In this document: piece after piece, positions 34,335 to 42,351 of the stretch
How positions within the stretch are numbered: the first letter of the stretch is position 1
Layout of the letters: every line of letters begins with the position of its first letter
NCBI GenBank assembly: GCA_900696465.1
Contig: CAADGE010000035.1
Coordinates: 1-64,000, forward strand
Source: an uncultured Planctomycetota bacterium
GTDB lineage: Bacteria > Planctomycetota > Phycisphaerae > UBA1845 > UTPLA1
Direction: 5' to 3'
DNA: 64,000 bases
Notes under the pieces: generated by a model
The model's database searches: none
Seen by the model: only the letters and a program-made list of their open reading frames with translations
Told to the model about the DNA's origin: nothing
Position numbers and translations under genes: made by a program

Positions 34335-36317
34335 ATGTGCGGCATCGCGGGATACATCCGACCAGACGGCCTTCTCAGTGAAGCTGTTCTCCGAGAGATG
34401 GTCGCCCGCCTCGGCCATCGCGGCCCCGACGGTGACGGGAGCTGGACCAGCCCTGCCGACGGATTGGCCCTGGGGCACACGCGGCTGAAAGTGCAGGACC
34501 TCACGCCGGCCGCCGCCCAGCCGATGCACAGTGCCGACGGCAGGGTCACGCTGATTTACAACGGTGAGATCTACAACTTCCGCGAACTTCGCGAAGAACT
34601 GTACGCCGATGGCACCACGTTCAGGTCCTCCGGCGATACGGAGGTGCTGCTCGAACTCTGCCGGCGCGATCCCGACCTGTCCTTTCTACCGCGTCTCAAC
34701 GGTATGTTCGCCTTCGCCGTCTGGCATGCCGCGCGTCGCACACTCACGCTCGTCCGCGATCGCACCGGCGTCAAACCGCTGCTCTACTCCGACGCGCCGT
34801 TCGGAAGCTCCGGCGCTCGTTACCTCGCCTTTGCCTCCGAAATGCACGCATTGCGGCCCGCCCTCTCCAACCTGGCCATCGACGCGGACGCCGTCGTCCA
34901 GTTGCTGACGCTCGGCTTCACCGTCGCCCCGCGCACCATCTTCCGCGGCGTCCACAAGCTCCGCCCCGGTCACCTGCTGCGCTACCACGAAGGATCTATC
35001 GACGTGCGGCGATGGTCACCGCCTATTCGCACGACAATCGACAACACGCCAATCCTCGGCTCGCCGATGCGCGATGAACGTGCGAAGATTTCTGATGCCT
35101 GTGCTCATATCCGCGATTGCTTCGCCGATGCCGTCCGGCGGCGGCTCCTCGCGGATGTACCGGTCGGTGTCTTTCTCTCAGGCGGCATCGACTCCGCCGT
35201 CGTCACCGCTGTAGCCGCACAGGTGGCAAACTCGCGCGTCAAAACCTTCAGCGTCAGCTTCCCCGACGACCCCTTCTACGATGAAAGCAGATACGCCGAA
35301 GCGGTGGCGAAGATGCACGATACCGATCACACTATCCTGCCGCTGTCAATCCGCGATGTGCAGGAAATCATCCCCACGGTGCAACGACACGTCGGTGAAC
35401 CGTTTGCCGACAGCTCCGTGCTGCCGACCTATCTACTCTCGCGGTTGACGCGGCAGCATGTCACGGTCGCCCTGTCCGGCGACGGGGCCGACGAACTCTT
35501 CGCCGGATACAATCGCTACGCCGCCGCGACGCTCAACGACCGTTTCGGATGGCTGGCATGTACGCCGCTTTACCGACCGCTGCGCAGAATCATCGAAGGA
35601 CTGCCTGCACGACGTGAAACGCGGATCGGCGGGCTCTTCTCCCAGGCCAAGCGGGCCATCCGTTCGATGGATCCTCGCCTGCCGCATCGCCACGCCAACT
35701 GGATGCGCACCAGCGACGACCGCACCCTGGGGCGATTGCTCCACGACCCGACGACGTGCGATACATACGTCGAAGAAATCGCCCAGCTCCTCTGGCGCTA
35801 CCGCACGAGTGCAACGACGTCACCGCATGCCGCAGACTCAAACGATCTCAACCTTCACCTCGCCGTCGAGTGGCAGCTCTCGCTCCCCGACGACATGCTG
35901 ACGAAAGTCGACCTCGCCTCGATGGCCCACGGTCTTGAGGTTCGCTCGCCCTTTCTCGACTATCTCCTTGCGGAACTCGTCTTTCCGATGCCGTGGACAT
36001 GGAAATTGTACGGCTGGAGAAAGAAGCATCTTCTGATCGAGGCCTACAGGAGCCAGTTGCCTGCCCTGCTTCACGACCGGCCGAAGAAAGGATTTGAAGT
36101 CCCAGTCGGCGCCTGGCTGCGCGGACCGCTCTACGGCTGGGCCCGCGACCTGATCGCGGCGGACCGCTGCTTCTTTGGCGCGCTGCTGTCGCGTGATGGC
36201 GCAGTGGCCACCCTCGACGATCACGCCGCCGGCCGCGCGGATCACAACTTCTGCCTGTGGGCGATGGTCTCGCTTCTGGCCTGGCAACAACAACACGCGC
36301 CGGATGCCGCCATCTGA
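34335..36317 (+). CDS. asnB: Glutamine-dependent asparagine synthase (AsnB type)
   Basis: 660 residues. The ATG at 34335 makes Cys the second residue (MCGIAGYI), the glutaminase nucleophile, which fixes the start. Residues 2-210 are the class II amidotransferase domain (HRGPDGDG, IYNGEIYNFRELR). Residues about 230-640 are the ATP-pyrophosphatase synthase domain with FLSGGIDSAVV as PP-loop, and LSGDGADELFAGY. Makes asparagine from aspartate, glutamine and ATP. The slightly long form and the divergent glycosyltransferase suit the subgroup linked to polysaccharide clusters, where the true acceptor may differ from aspartate. Confidence 0.93.
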   Translation: MCGIAGYIRPDGLLSEAVLREMVARLGHRGPDGDGSWTSPADGLALGHTRLKVQDLTPAAAQPMHSADGRVTLIYNGEIYNFRELREELYADGTTFRSSGDTEVLLELCRRDPDLSFLPRLNGMFAFAVWHAARRTLTLVRDRTGVKPLLYSDAPFGSSGARYLAFASEMHALRPALSNLAIDADAVVQLLTLGFTVAPRTIFRGVHKLRPGHLLRYHEGSIDVRRWSPPIRTTIDNTPILGSPMRDERAKISDACAHIRDCFADAVRRRLLADVPVGVFLSGGIDSAVVTAVAAQVANSRVKTFSVSFPDDPFYDESRYAEAVAKMHDTDHTILPLSIRDVQEIIPTVQRHVGEPFADSSVLPTYLLSRLTRQHVTVALSGDGADELFAGYNRYAAATLNDRFGWLACTPLYRPLRRIIEGLPARRETRIGGLFSQAKRAIRSMDPRLPHRHANWMRTSDDRTLGRLLHDPTTCDTYVEEIAQLLWRYRTSATTSPHAADSNDLNLHLAVEWQLSLPDDMLTKVDLASMAHGLEVRSPFLDYLLAELVFPMPWTWKLYGWRKKHLLIEAYRSQLPALLHDRPKKGFEVPVGAWLRGPLYGWARDLIAADRCFFGALLSRDGAVATLDDHAAGRADHNFCLWAMVSLLAWQQQHAPDAAI

Positions 36318-36329
36318 GGAGCGATGCAC

Positions 36330-36587
36330 TCAGTTCACGCCGGTCAGTTCCAGTTGCCGCAATGCAAACCGCAGGATAAAGAGCAGCGCGAAGGCGTCGT
36401 ACACCAGAATACCGACCCGCCCCGTTGTGCCGGAAAAGAACGCACTGGTGCGTTCGACGAGCCGCTCCAGCACATCAGGAAAAAAGCGCTTCACGCTCAC
36501 AAGAACTGGTAGGAAGAGATGCACGAACGCCGCCGGGAACAGAATCAGCAGGAAATAAAGCAGGATGCCCGGCGCCAGTTCGTCCAT
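36330..36587 (-). CDS. Small integral membrane protein, unknown
   Basis: 85 residues from ATG 36587. Two hydrophobic stretches are seen: GILLYFLLILFPAAFVHLFL near the N-terminus and GILVYDAFALLFILRFAL near the C-terminus, joined by an amphipathic segment. The ribosome site is weak. A longer frame upstream would overlap yidD in another frame and is not used. It follows yidD by 64 bp on the same strand, suggesting an envelope function. No family recognised. Confidence 0.6.
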   Translation of the reverse strand: MDELAPGILLYFLLILFPAAFVHLFLPVLVSVKRFFPDVLERLVERTSAFFSGTTGRVGILVYDAFALLFILRFALRQLELTGVN

Positions 36588-36651
36588 TAACCGCCCGCTA
36601 TTCCAGTCTGTGATGTCACGACCTAAGCCGTTCGGCAGCTTGGTGACGGCA

Positions 36652-36876
36652 TTACGGCACGGGATCGATCCCGCCGCGCGAAAACGGATGGCAGCGGAGC
36701 AATCGGCGGATCGCCATCCGCGCGCCGCGCCACGGTCCATGTCGCTCAATCGCGCTTGCTGCGTACTCACTGCACGAGGGATAAAACCGGCAGGCATTTC
36801 CCGGCAGCAGCGGTCGCAGCACAAGCTGATACGACCGGATGCTCAGAAGCAGCAGCCACGAAACCACGCGCCGCAT
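36652..36876 (-). CDS. yidD: Membrane protein insertion efficiency factor YidD
   Basis: 74 residues. The signature [19 protein letters not shown] with conserved Cys, and the C-terminal [18 protein letters not shown], identify YidD. It is a small amphipathic inner-membrane protein thought to help YidC. The ATG at 36876 lies 2 nt after the trmB stop, so translation is probably coupled; a TTG at 36882 would overlap trmB. In most bacteria yidD sits between rnpA and yidC. Here its partners are trmB and a small membrane protein. Confidence 0.94.
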   Translation of the reverse strand: MRRVVSWLLLLSIRSYQLVLRPLLPGNACRFYPSCSEYAASAIERHGPWRGARMAIRRLLRCHPFSRGGIDPVP

Positions 36877-36878
36877 GA

Positions 36879-37487
36879 TCAAACCCGCCTGACCGCGAGG
36901 CGATAGATCGGTCGGCCCTCGCGCTGATACTTGATCTCGTAATTCGTCTGAAGCTGCTCCTGATCCGCGCCAAAGTCAGGGTCGACGAAGTTCACGCACA
37001 CCAGTTCCGGTCGCGACAGCACCACGGCCTGGATCTGGCAGAAATACTCCGCATGATCGCTCTGCACCGCCAGCCGTCCGCCGCGCGCCGTCGCCCGCAC
37101 GGCCGCCGCCGCGAAATCCGGCGAAAACAGCCGCCGCTTGTGATGCCGGCGCTTGGGCCAGGGATCAGGATGATACACGTGCAGGGCCAGCAGGCAGGCA
37201 GGCGGCAGCCGTCGCAGGACAAACTCCTTCGCGTCGCACCGCATCAGCCGAACATTTCGCACGCCCCAGCGCGCCATTCGATCAGCGGCAAATCGATAGA
37301 AAGCATTCGCCCATTCGATGCCAAGATAGTTTCGCTCGGGGTGCGCCTGGGCCTGTCGCAACAGAAAGCCCCCTTTGCCGCAACCGATCTCCAGCTCGAT
37401 CGGCCGGTCATTGCCGAACAGTGCGGTCAGATCGGCCGTCGCGCCAAGCGCCTGCGGATCGACCGTGATGTCGTCCATCGTGAGCAT
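36879..37487 (-). CDS. trmB: tRNA (guanine-N7)-methyltransferase
   Basis: 202 residues from ATG 37487, with an alternative ATG at 37478. Transfers a methyl group from SAM to G46 of tRNA. SAM-binding [13 protein letters not shown] near residue 33 and the family motif [15 protein letters not shown] are intact, as is the C-terminal [17 protein letters not shown]. No ribosome site is visible. A perfect TATAAT lies 7 nt before the start, which suggests a leaderless mRNA. It heads a trmB-yidD-small membrane protein set. Confidence 0.93.
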   Translation of the reverse strand: MLTMDDITVDPQALGATADLTALFGNDRPIELEIGCGKGGFLLRQAQAHPERNYLGIEWANAFYRFAADRMARWGVRNVRLMRCDAKEFVLRRLPPACLLALHVYHPDPWPKRRHHKRRLFSPDFAAAAVRATARGGRLAVQSDHAEYFCQIQAVVLSRPELVCVNFVDPDFGADQEQLQTNYEIKYQREGRPIYRLAVRRV

Positions 37488-37494
37488 GGAGAAG

Positions 37495-37500
37495 ATTATA
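37495..37500 (-). promoter_or_regulatory. TATAAT -10 element directly before trmB
   Basis: A consensus TATAAT on the minus strand ends 7 nt before the trmB ATG at 37487. Transcription would then start at or next to the AUG. The -35 position has no good match. Confidence 0.4.
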
Positions 37501-37546
37501 ACATCGAAACAGCCCGGCCAGACACGCAGCGAAAGCGGCCCCTCGC

Positions 37547-39229
37547 TCACTCGACCGGTGAGCGAGCACCGTCGCTCGATGCCCGTCGCCGCCCCAGCAG
37601 CAAGTACGGCTCTTCAGATCGCAGCAGGATCGTCAGGCCCAGGTACGCAATCGCAGCCGCCACTATCGGCACGAAGACTTGCACGGACCGTGCTCCTGTC
37701 TGGCCGAGTGCATCAAGCGGCCACTCGCGGGACCACGCCAGCATGCTCGCGGCCACCAGCCAGACCGCGGCACCGCCGAGCAGCACGCGCACCGCGGACG
37801 CAGCAATCCGCCGTGCGCCGATCCTCCCCTGGAGTCGTCTTCGAAGCAGCCACACGGAAATCGCCACATGCAGGGCCGACGTGATGGCCGTGCTGATACC
37901 GAACGCTGCCTCCCGTATCGACGGCTGCCACACCAGCGTCATGCTGATAGCGATGTTCACCACCACGAGCCCGGCGCCGATCCACATCGGCGTCAGCGTA
38001 TCCTTGAGACTGTAGAACCCGCGCAGCAGGATGTGCTGGCAACAGAACGCCGGTACGCCGACGGCATACCACTGGAGCACCCAGGCCGCGCGCGCCGTGG
38101 CCTCCGGTCCGAATCGCCCGTGCTCGAAGAGCAGAGCCACGATCGGCTCGGCCAGCACGACGAGAACCACGGCGGCGGGCACGCCTTCAAAGATCGCCAC
38201 GCGCATCGACTGCCCCAGCGTCTCGCGCAGACCGGCCAGGTCCTGCCGCGCGGCATAAAGCGAGAAGAGCGGGAACACGGCGGTCGCCAGCGAGATCGCC
38301 AGCACACCGAGGGGAAACTGATAGAGCCGCTGGGCGTTGTTGACTGCCGAGAGCGCCCCTTCGACCAGCGGGTACTCGATCGCCCGGCCAAGCAGGTGGA
38401 ATGCCGGCTCCGCACCCGGCGCGCGGGTCAGCATGGTGCAGATCTGTGCGTCGAAGAAGACGGAAAACAGCAGCACGCCCTGCCCGATCAGCACCGGGAG
38501 AAACATCCGCGCGATCCGCCGCACGTCGGGGTCGTCCGTCCGCAACGACAGGCGGAATTCGACGCCGTGCCGCTTGAGAATCGGGATGATGATGAGCAAC
38601 TGCACCACTCCCGCCGCCAGCACCGACAGAGCGACGCCATAGATCTGCTCTTCGAGAAGGTCGCCCAGCATCGGCCCGACGACCAGAACGCCGGTGATGT
38701 TCAGCAGGTTCAACACGATGGGCATAAGTGCCGGAACGGTGAAATGGTTCAGACAGTTGAGAATCGCCGAGAACAGCGCCAGCACACAGATGCCGATCAT
38801 GAACGGCAGCATCACGCCGGTCAGGGCCAGTTGCAGCGTCCGCATCGGCGTCATCGGCTGAAAGTACCAAAGTGCCAGCACCACGCCCTCAAGCAGAATC
38901 GTCAGCACGACGAGAATCACCACCATCAGCCCGGTCACTCGCCCCAGAAGCGTCCAGGCAGCGTCACGCCCGCGCCGGTCGAGGGTCTCGGTAAAGACCG
39001 GGATGAAGACAGCCGACAGAGCACCTTCGCCGAACAATCGGCGGAGTAGATTGGGAATGAGAAAGCCGTAGTTGAAGGCGTCCTGCACCCAGCGCTGGCC
39101 GTACACGTGGTTCAGGACGATGTCCCGCGCCAGACCGGTCACGCGGGAAAGCAGCGTGCACAGCGCGATGAGCTTGGCGGATCGCAGACTCGCCGCGCCG
39201 AGGTCTTTGTCATGGCCGTCCTTGCCCAT
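37547..39229 (-). CDS. murJ: Lipid II flippase MurJ
   Basis: 560 residues with 14 predicted transmembrane helices. Family marks include TLLSRVTGLARDIVLNHVYG at the start, AFNYGFLIPNLLRRLFGEGALSAVF and QFPLGVLAISLATAVFPL. MurJ flips the peptidoglycan precursor lipid II across the inner membrane. Its presence supports a peptidoglycan wall, now accepted for planctomycetes. The C-terminal 40 residues are polar. The stop lies 59 bp before the trmB start on the same strand. Confidence 0.94.
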   Translation of the reverse strand: MGKDGHDKDLGAASLRSAKLIALCTLLSRVTGLARDIVLNHVYGQRWVQDAFNYGFLIPNLLRRLFGEGALSAVFIPVFTETLDRRGRDAAWTLLGRVTGLMVVILVVLTILLEGVVLALWYFQPMTPMRTLQLALTGVMLPFMIGICVLALFSAILNCLNHFTVPALMPIVLNLLNITGVLVVGPMLGDLLEEQIYGVALSVLAAGVVQLLIIIPILKRHGVEFRLSLRTDDPDVRRIARMFLPVLIGQGVLLFSVFFDAQICTMLTRAPGAEPAFHLLGRAIEYPLVEGALSAVNNAQRLYQFPLGVLAISLATAVFPLFSLYAARQDLAGLRETLGQSMRVAIFEGVPAAVVLVVLAEPIVALLFEHGRFGPEATARAAWVLQWYAVGVPAFCCQHILLRGFYSLKDTLTPMWIGAGLVVVNIAISMTLVWQPSIREAAFGISTAITSALHVAISVWLLRRRLQGRIGARRIAASAVRVLLGGAAVWLVAASMLAWSREWPLDALGQTGARSVQVFVPIVAAAIAYLGLTILLRSEEPYLLLGRRRASSDGARSPVE

Positions 39230-39440
39230 CAGCCGCTATTGAAACGCCAAGGCGGCGAATTGCAAAAACGGAAAGAATGTCCGGCCAACGCCTGCTACCG
39301 AACCATCTTCGCGCGTAATCCACGAAACCGAAACAACGGTCGGGCTGGAGGGAGTCGCATCACAGCAGCCAGCCCGGTCTGGCCCGTTTTGACGACATTA
39401 CGACGACAGCGGACAATGGCATACGGAAAGGAAACACGCC

Positions 39441-40787
39441 ATGCCCAAGTCGATCCCGCTTCCGGTCTGCAACCATCAGCCGCGGCCATACGCCGGTCCC
39501 TCGCGAGCCGAAGTGCTCGCCCTTCGACAGCAATACCTTACGCCCGCCCTGATCACCTACTACAAAGACCCCATCATGATCGTCGAGGGGCACATGCAGT
39601 ACCTCTGGGATGAAAAAGGCACGCGCTATCTCGACGCCTTCGCGGGCATCGTCACTGTCAGCGTGGGCCACTGTCATCCGAAGATCGTCGAACGCGTTCG
39701 CGAGCAGGTCGGCGTCCTGCAACACACTACGACGATCTACATTCACCCGACGGTCGGGCAATACGCGAAGAAGCTCGCCGACCACATGCCCGGCGATCTG
39801 AAGGTCACCTACTTCACCAACAGCGGCAGCGAGACGAACGACCTGGCCATCCTCACGGCCCGTATGTACACGGGGATGTTCGACGTGATTGCCCTGCGAA
39901 ACGCCTATCACGGCGGCTCGCAGACGACGATGGGCCTGACCGCCCACAGCACATGGAAATACACAACACCGCACTCCTTCGGCGTGCATCACGGCATGCC
40001 GGGATACTGCTATCGATGCCCGCTGGGGCTGACGTATCCGAGCTGCGACGTGAAATGCGCCCGCGACATCGGTGAACTCATCCGCTACACCACGCCGGGC
40101 AAGGTCGCCGCCTTCATCGCCGAGCCGATCATGGGTGTCGGCGGCGCAGTCACTCCGCCGAAGGAGTATTTCCAGATCGCCTACGAAGAAGTCCGCAAGG
40201 CCGGCGGCCTGTGCATCGCCGACGAGGTGCAGACCGGCTTCGGCCGCACGGGCACAAAGTTCTGGGGCTTCCAGAATTACGACGTCATGCCGGACATGGT
40301 CTGCATGGCCAAGGGCATCGGCAATGGAACGGCCCTCGGCGCGGTGACCACGACGCCGCAAATCGCCAAGGCCCTGACCGGCAAACTGCACTTCAACACC
40401 TTCGGCGGCAACCCGGTGCAGGCGACCTACGGCATGGCGACGCTCGACGTGATTGACGAGGAAGGCATACAGGCAAACGCCCTGAAGGTCGGTACGCGAC
40501 TCAAGAACGGGCTGGCCGCGCTGATGGACAAGCACAGAATCATCGGCGAGGTCCGCGGAATGGGGCTGATGCTCGGCGTCGAGCTGGTCAAGGATCGGCA
40601 GACGAAAGAGCCGGCCAGCGCCGAGGCGTCGCAGATTCTGGAACTTGCCCGCGAGCGCGGCTTGCTGCTCGGCAAAGGCGGACTGTTCGGGAATACCCTC
40701 CGCATCAAGCCGCCGATGTGCCTCACCGAGGCGGACGCGGACTTCATGGTGGCGTGTCTGGATGAAGCGCTGGGGCTAGTCATCTGA
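39441..40787 (+). CDS. Class III aminotransferase, AGXT2-like
   Basis: 448 residues, AAGGA before the ATG. PLP fold type I: TNSGSETNDLAI binds the cofactor phosphate, CIADEVQTGFGRTG holds the Asp that pairs with the pyridine N, and MAKGIGNGTALGAV holds the Schiff-base Lys. Overall sequence and start (YLTPALITYYKDPIMIVEGH) fit alanine-glyoxylate aminotransferase 2 relatives, which also use beta-alanine or beta-aminoisobutyrate as amino donor. The exact substrate cannot be set. A Cys pair region (GYCYRCPLGLTYPSC) near residue 190 is typical of this subgroup. It stands alone, divergent from murJ. Confidence 0.9.
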   Translation: MPKSIPLPVCNHQPRPYAGPSRAEVLALRQQYLTPALITYYKDPIMIVEGHMQYLWDEKGTRYLDAFAGIVTVSVGHCHPKIVERVREQVGVLQHTTTIYIHPTVGQYAKKLADHMPGDLKVTYFTNSGSETNDLAILTARMYTGMFDVIALRNAYHGGSQTTMGLTAHSTWKYTTPHSFGVHHGMPGYCYRCPLGLTYPSCDVKCARDIGELIRYTTPGKVAAFIAEPIMGVGGAVTPPKEYFQIAYEEVRKAGGLCIADEVQTGFGRTGTKFWGFQNYDVMPDMVCMAKGIGNGTALGAVTTTPQIAKALTGKLHFNTFGGNPVQATYGMATLDVIDEEGIQANALKVGTRLKNGLAALMDKHRIIGEVRGMGLMLGVELVKDRQTKEPASAEASQILELARERGLLLGKGGLFGNTLRIKPPMCLTEADADFMVACLDEALGLVI

Positions 40788-40809
40788 GTTGCGGGTGCAT
40801 CTCCAGTTG

Positions 40810-41655
40810 TCACATCGGCGCGGTCGTCGTTGACATCTCCTTGAGCAGATCACCAAAGTTTTCCTGCACCCAGGGGATCAGCGTCAGGCCGATGGTGTTG
40901 AAGATGCCGTGAGCCAGGATGGCCGGCCAGATGGAGCGGCAACGGACGGCGACGACGGCGAGCACGAGTCCGACCGTGCCGGTCTGCACGACGCCGATCA
41001 TGCCCTGATAGGCGTGAAGGATGCCGAAGATGAGGGTGGAGATCAGCACGGCAGCGATCGTCGATCCGCACAAAGCGCGGAGCCGGCTGAGAATGAACCC
41101 GCGAAAGAGGGCCTCTTCGTGAAGGCCGACGAAGACGGCAAAGAGCGGGACGAGCCAACGCGGCATCTGTGGGACCATATCGAAGAACTCACCGCGCTCG
41201 CGCATCATGTCTTCCATGGACATTCCGATGAGCGACATGAAGAGCGGCACCGCGATCAGCACGGCGGCGTAACACAGCGGCACGGCGATCAACGTGCCGG
41301 CCAGCAAGCGGATGCCGCTTGTCCGGCCCATGCCGATGGCCGACCAGGACTGTCCGCGATAGGCTAGGAAGCCGTAGATCGTGAGAAGAAACGCGGCGCC
41401 GAGGAGAATGTTGACGCTGAAGATGCCAAGCTCGGGGAATCGTTCGTGAAAGAAGCGCGTCAGCCCGCTGAATGCCAGCAGGTCTTGCAAGAGCAGGAAT
41501 GCCCCGATGATGAGGAGCAGATCAATCGCGGCCAGCAGCCGCGGCATGACGGTCTCCGGATAGGATCGCGCGGGCAGCGTGCGGGCCACCGGCGGCGCGA
41601 TCGAGACCGGTGTGACCGGTCGGGCCTCGGGGAAATCATCCATGTTGATTGTCAT
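40810..41655 (-). CDS. CPBP-family intramembrane metalloprotease
   Basis: 281 residues with about seven transmembrane helices after a Pro-rich N-terminal tail of 35 residues. The three active-site motifs are present: E-E-x3-R in HEEALFRGFI, the F-G-x2-H helix in FGILHAYQG and the final His in AILAHGIFN. Such Abi/CAAX proteases cut membrane-bound or prenylated substrates in eukaryotes. In bacteria they often have unknown regulatory targets. It starts 6 bp after the stop of the ribbon-helix-helix/zinc protein gene, whose stop codon overlaps its ribosome site, so the two are probably translationally linked. Confidence 0.9.
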   Translation of the reverse strand: MTINMDDFPEARPVTPVSIAPPVARTLPARSYPETVMPRLLAAIDLLLIIGAFLLLQDLLAFSGLTRFFHERFPELGIFSVNILLGAAFLLTIYGFLAYRGQSWSAIGMGRTSGIRLLAGTLIAVPLCYAAVLIAVPLFMSLIGMSMEDMMRERGEFFDMVPQMPRWLVPLFAVFVGLHEEALFRGFILSRLRALCGSTIAAVLISTLIFGILHAYQGMIGVVQTGTVGLVLAVVAVRCRSIWPAILAHGIFNTIGLTLIPWVQENFGDLLKEMSTTTAPM

Positions 41656-41661
41656 GGGCCC

Positions 41662-41988
41662 TCAATGCGCATGTTCATGCTGTCGGCAATGAAGACAGAC
41701 GTAGCGCTTGCGGCCACGCGTCGGCGGGCGGCGCGTTCGTCGCGTGGACTCGGGATATCCGTAGAGGCAGCAGGTGCACTCGACGGCCTTTGCGGACTTG
41801 AGCTGCCGCGTCGCCCATCGCGACAGCTCCGCCGGCAGGACGCCTCGTCCGCGACAAACAGGGCAGGTTTCGTAGAAGCTGCGGAGGATAACGTCGCGGA
41901 TGAAAGAGGACTTGTCCGGCACCTTGCGTAGCACGTCGGCCAGATGACGGTCCACGCGAAACGATACGATGACGCCTTTGTCTTTCAT
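41662..41988 (-). CDS. Ribbon-helix-helix protein with zinc-binding C-terminal part
   Basis: 108 residues. The first 40 (GVIVSFRVDRHLADVLRKVP, then SSFIRDVILRSF) match a ribbon-helix-helix DNA-binding fold: one strand and two helices. A CPVCRGRGVLP motif follows, as in DnaJ-type zinc knuckles (C-x2-C-x-G-x-G). Then come C-T-C-C and a final CLHCRQHEHAH, enough Cys and His for one or two zinc ions. Likely a small metal-bound regulator, perhaps of its own two-gene unit with the CPBP protease. I know of no named family with this exact order. Confidence 0.7.
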   Translation of the reverse strand: MKDKGVIVSFRVDRHLADVLRKVPDKSSFIRDVILRSFYETCPVCRGRGVLPAELSRWATRQLKSAKAVECTCCLYGYPESTRRTRRPPTRGRKRYVCLHCRQHEHAH

Positions 41989-42351
41989 GCGAATAGGTTA
42001 ACAGATCGGGAAGGGGTGCCAACGTCGCACTTGATGGTTGCTTTGGCGATGTTTGTGACGAATGCGACCGTTGCATGGCCGCACAGAACCGCGGCCATTC
42101 CACCCAATCTCGCCATGCCACCCGGGCACGGCCATGTCACCCCAATAACCAGACTCTGGTCATGCCACGCGTGCGCCAAAGTACGCCGGCCCGGCGCTCA
42201 GCAAAAAGGAGGTTGAAGCCGGTTGAAAAACTTGAAATTTGCCACTTTCAAATCATGCTGAAGTGTTCATTGTCGCCACAGGATATTGCTTGCTCAGCGC
42301 TCGCGCCGGGAATGCGGTCTAGATCGGAGGGCTGGTACGGCGGAGCAGGAA
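41989..42351. other. Intergenic region, no gene recognised
   Basis: 363 bp between two minus-strand genes, so it is the tail of the radical SAM transcript and the promoter area of the RHH/zinc gene. It contains one clear hairpin, ATGGCCGC (42075-42082) with GCGGCCAT (42091-42098), without a T-run. Open frames here lack credible starts or domains. A short A/T-rich patch occurs around 42230-42260. Confidence 0.45.

Noticed and set aside
34215-34529. N-terminal extension of the glycosyltransferase frame
   Set aside because: It runs antisense into asnB, and the family start MKILHIVQSL lies at 34214.
37679-39049. 456-codon plus-strand frame over murJ
   Set aside because: Translation is His/Arg/Gln-rich with no domain; the minus strand encodes a complete MurJ.
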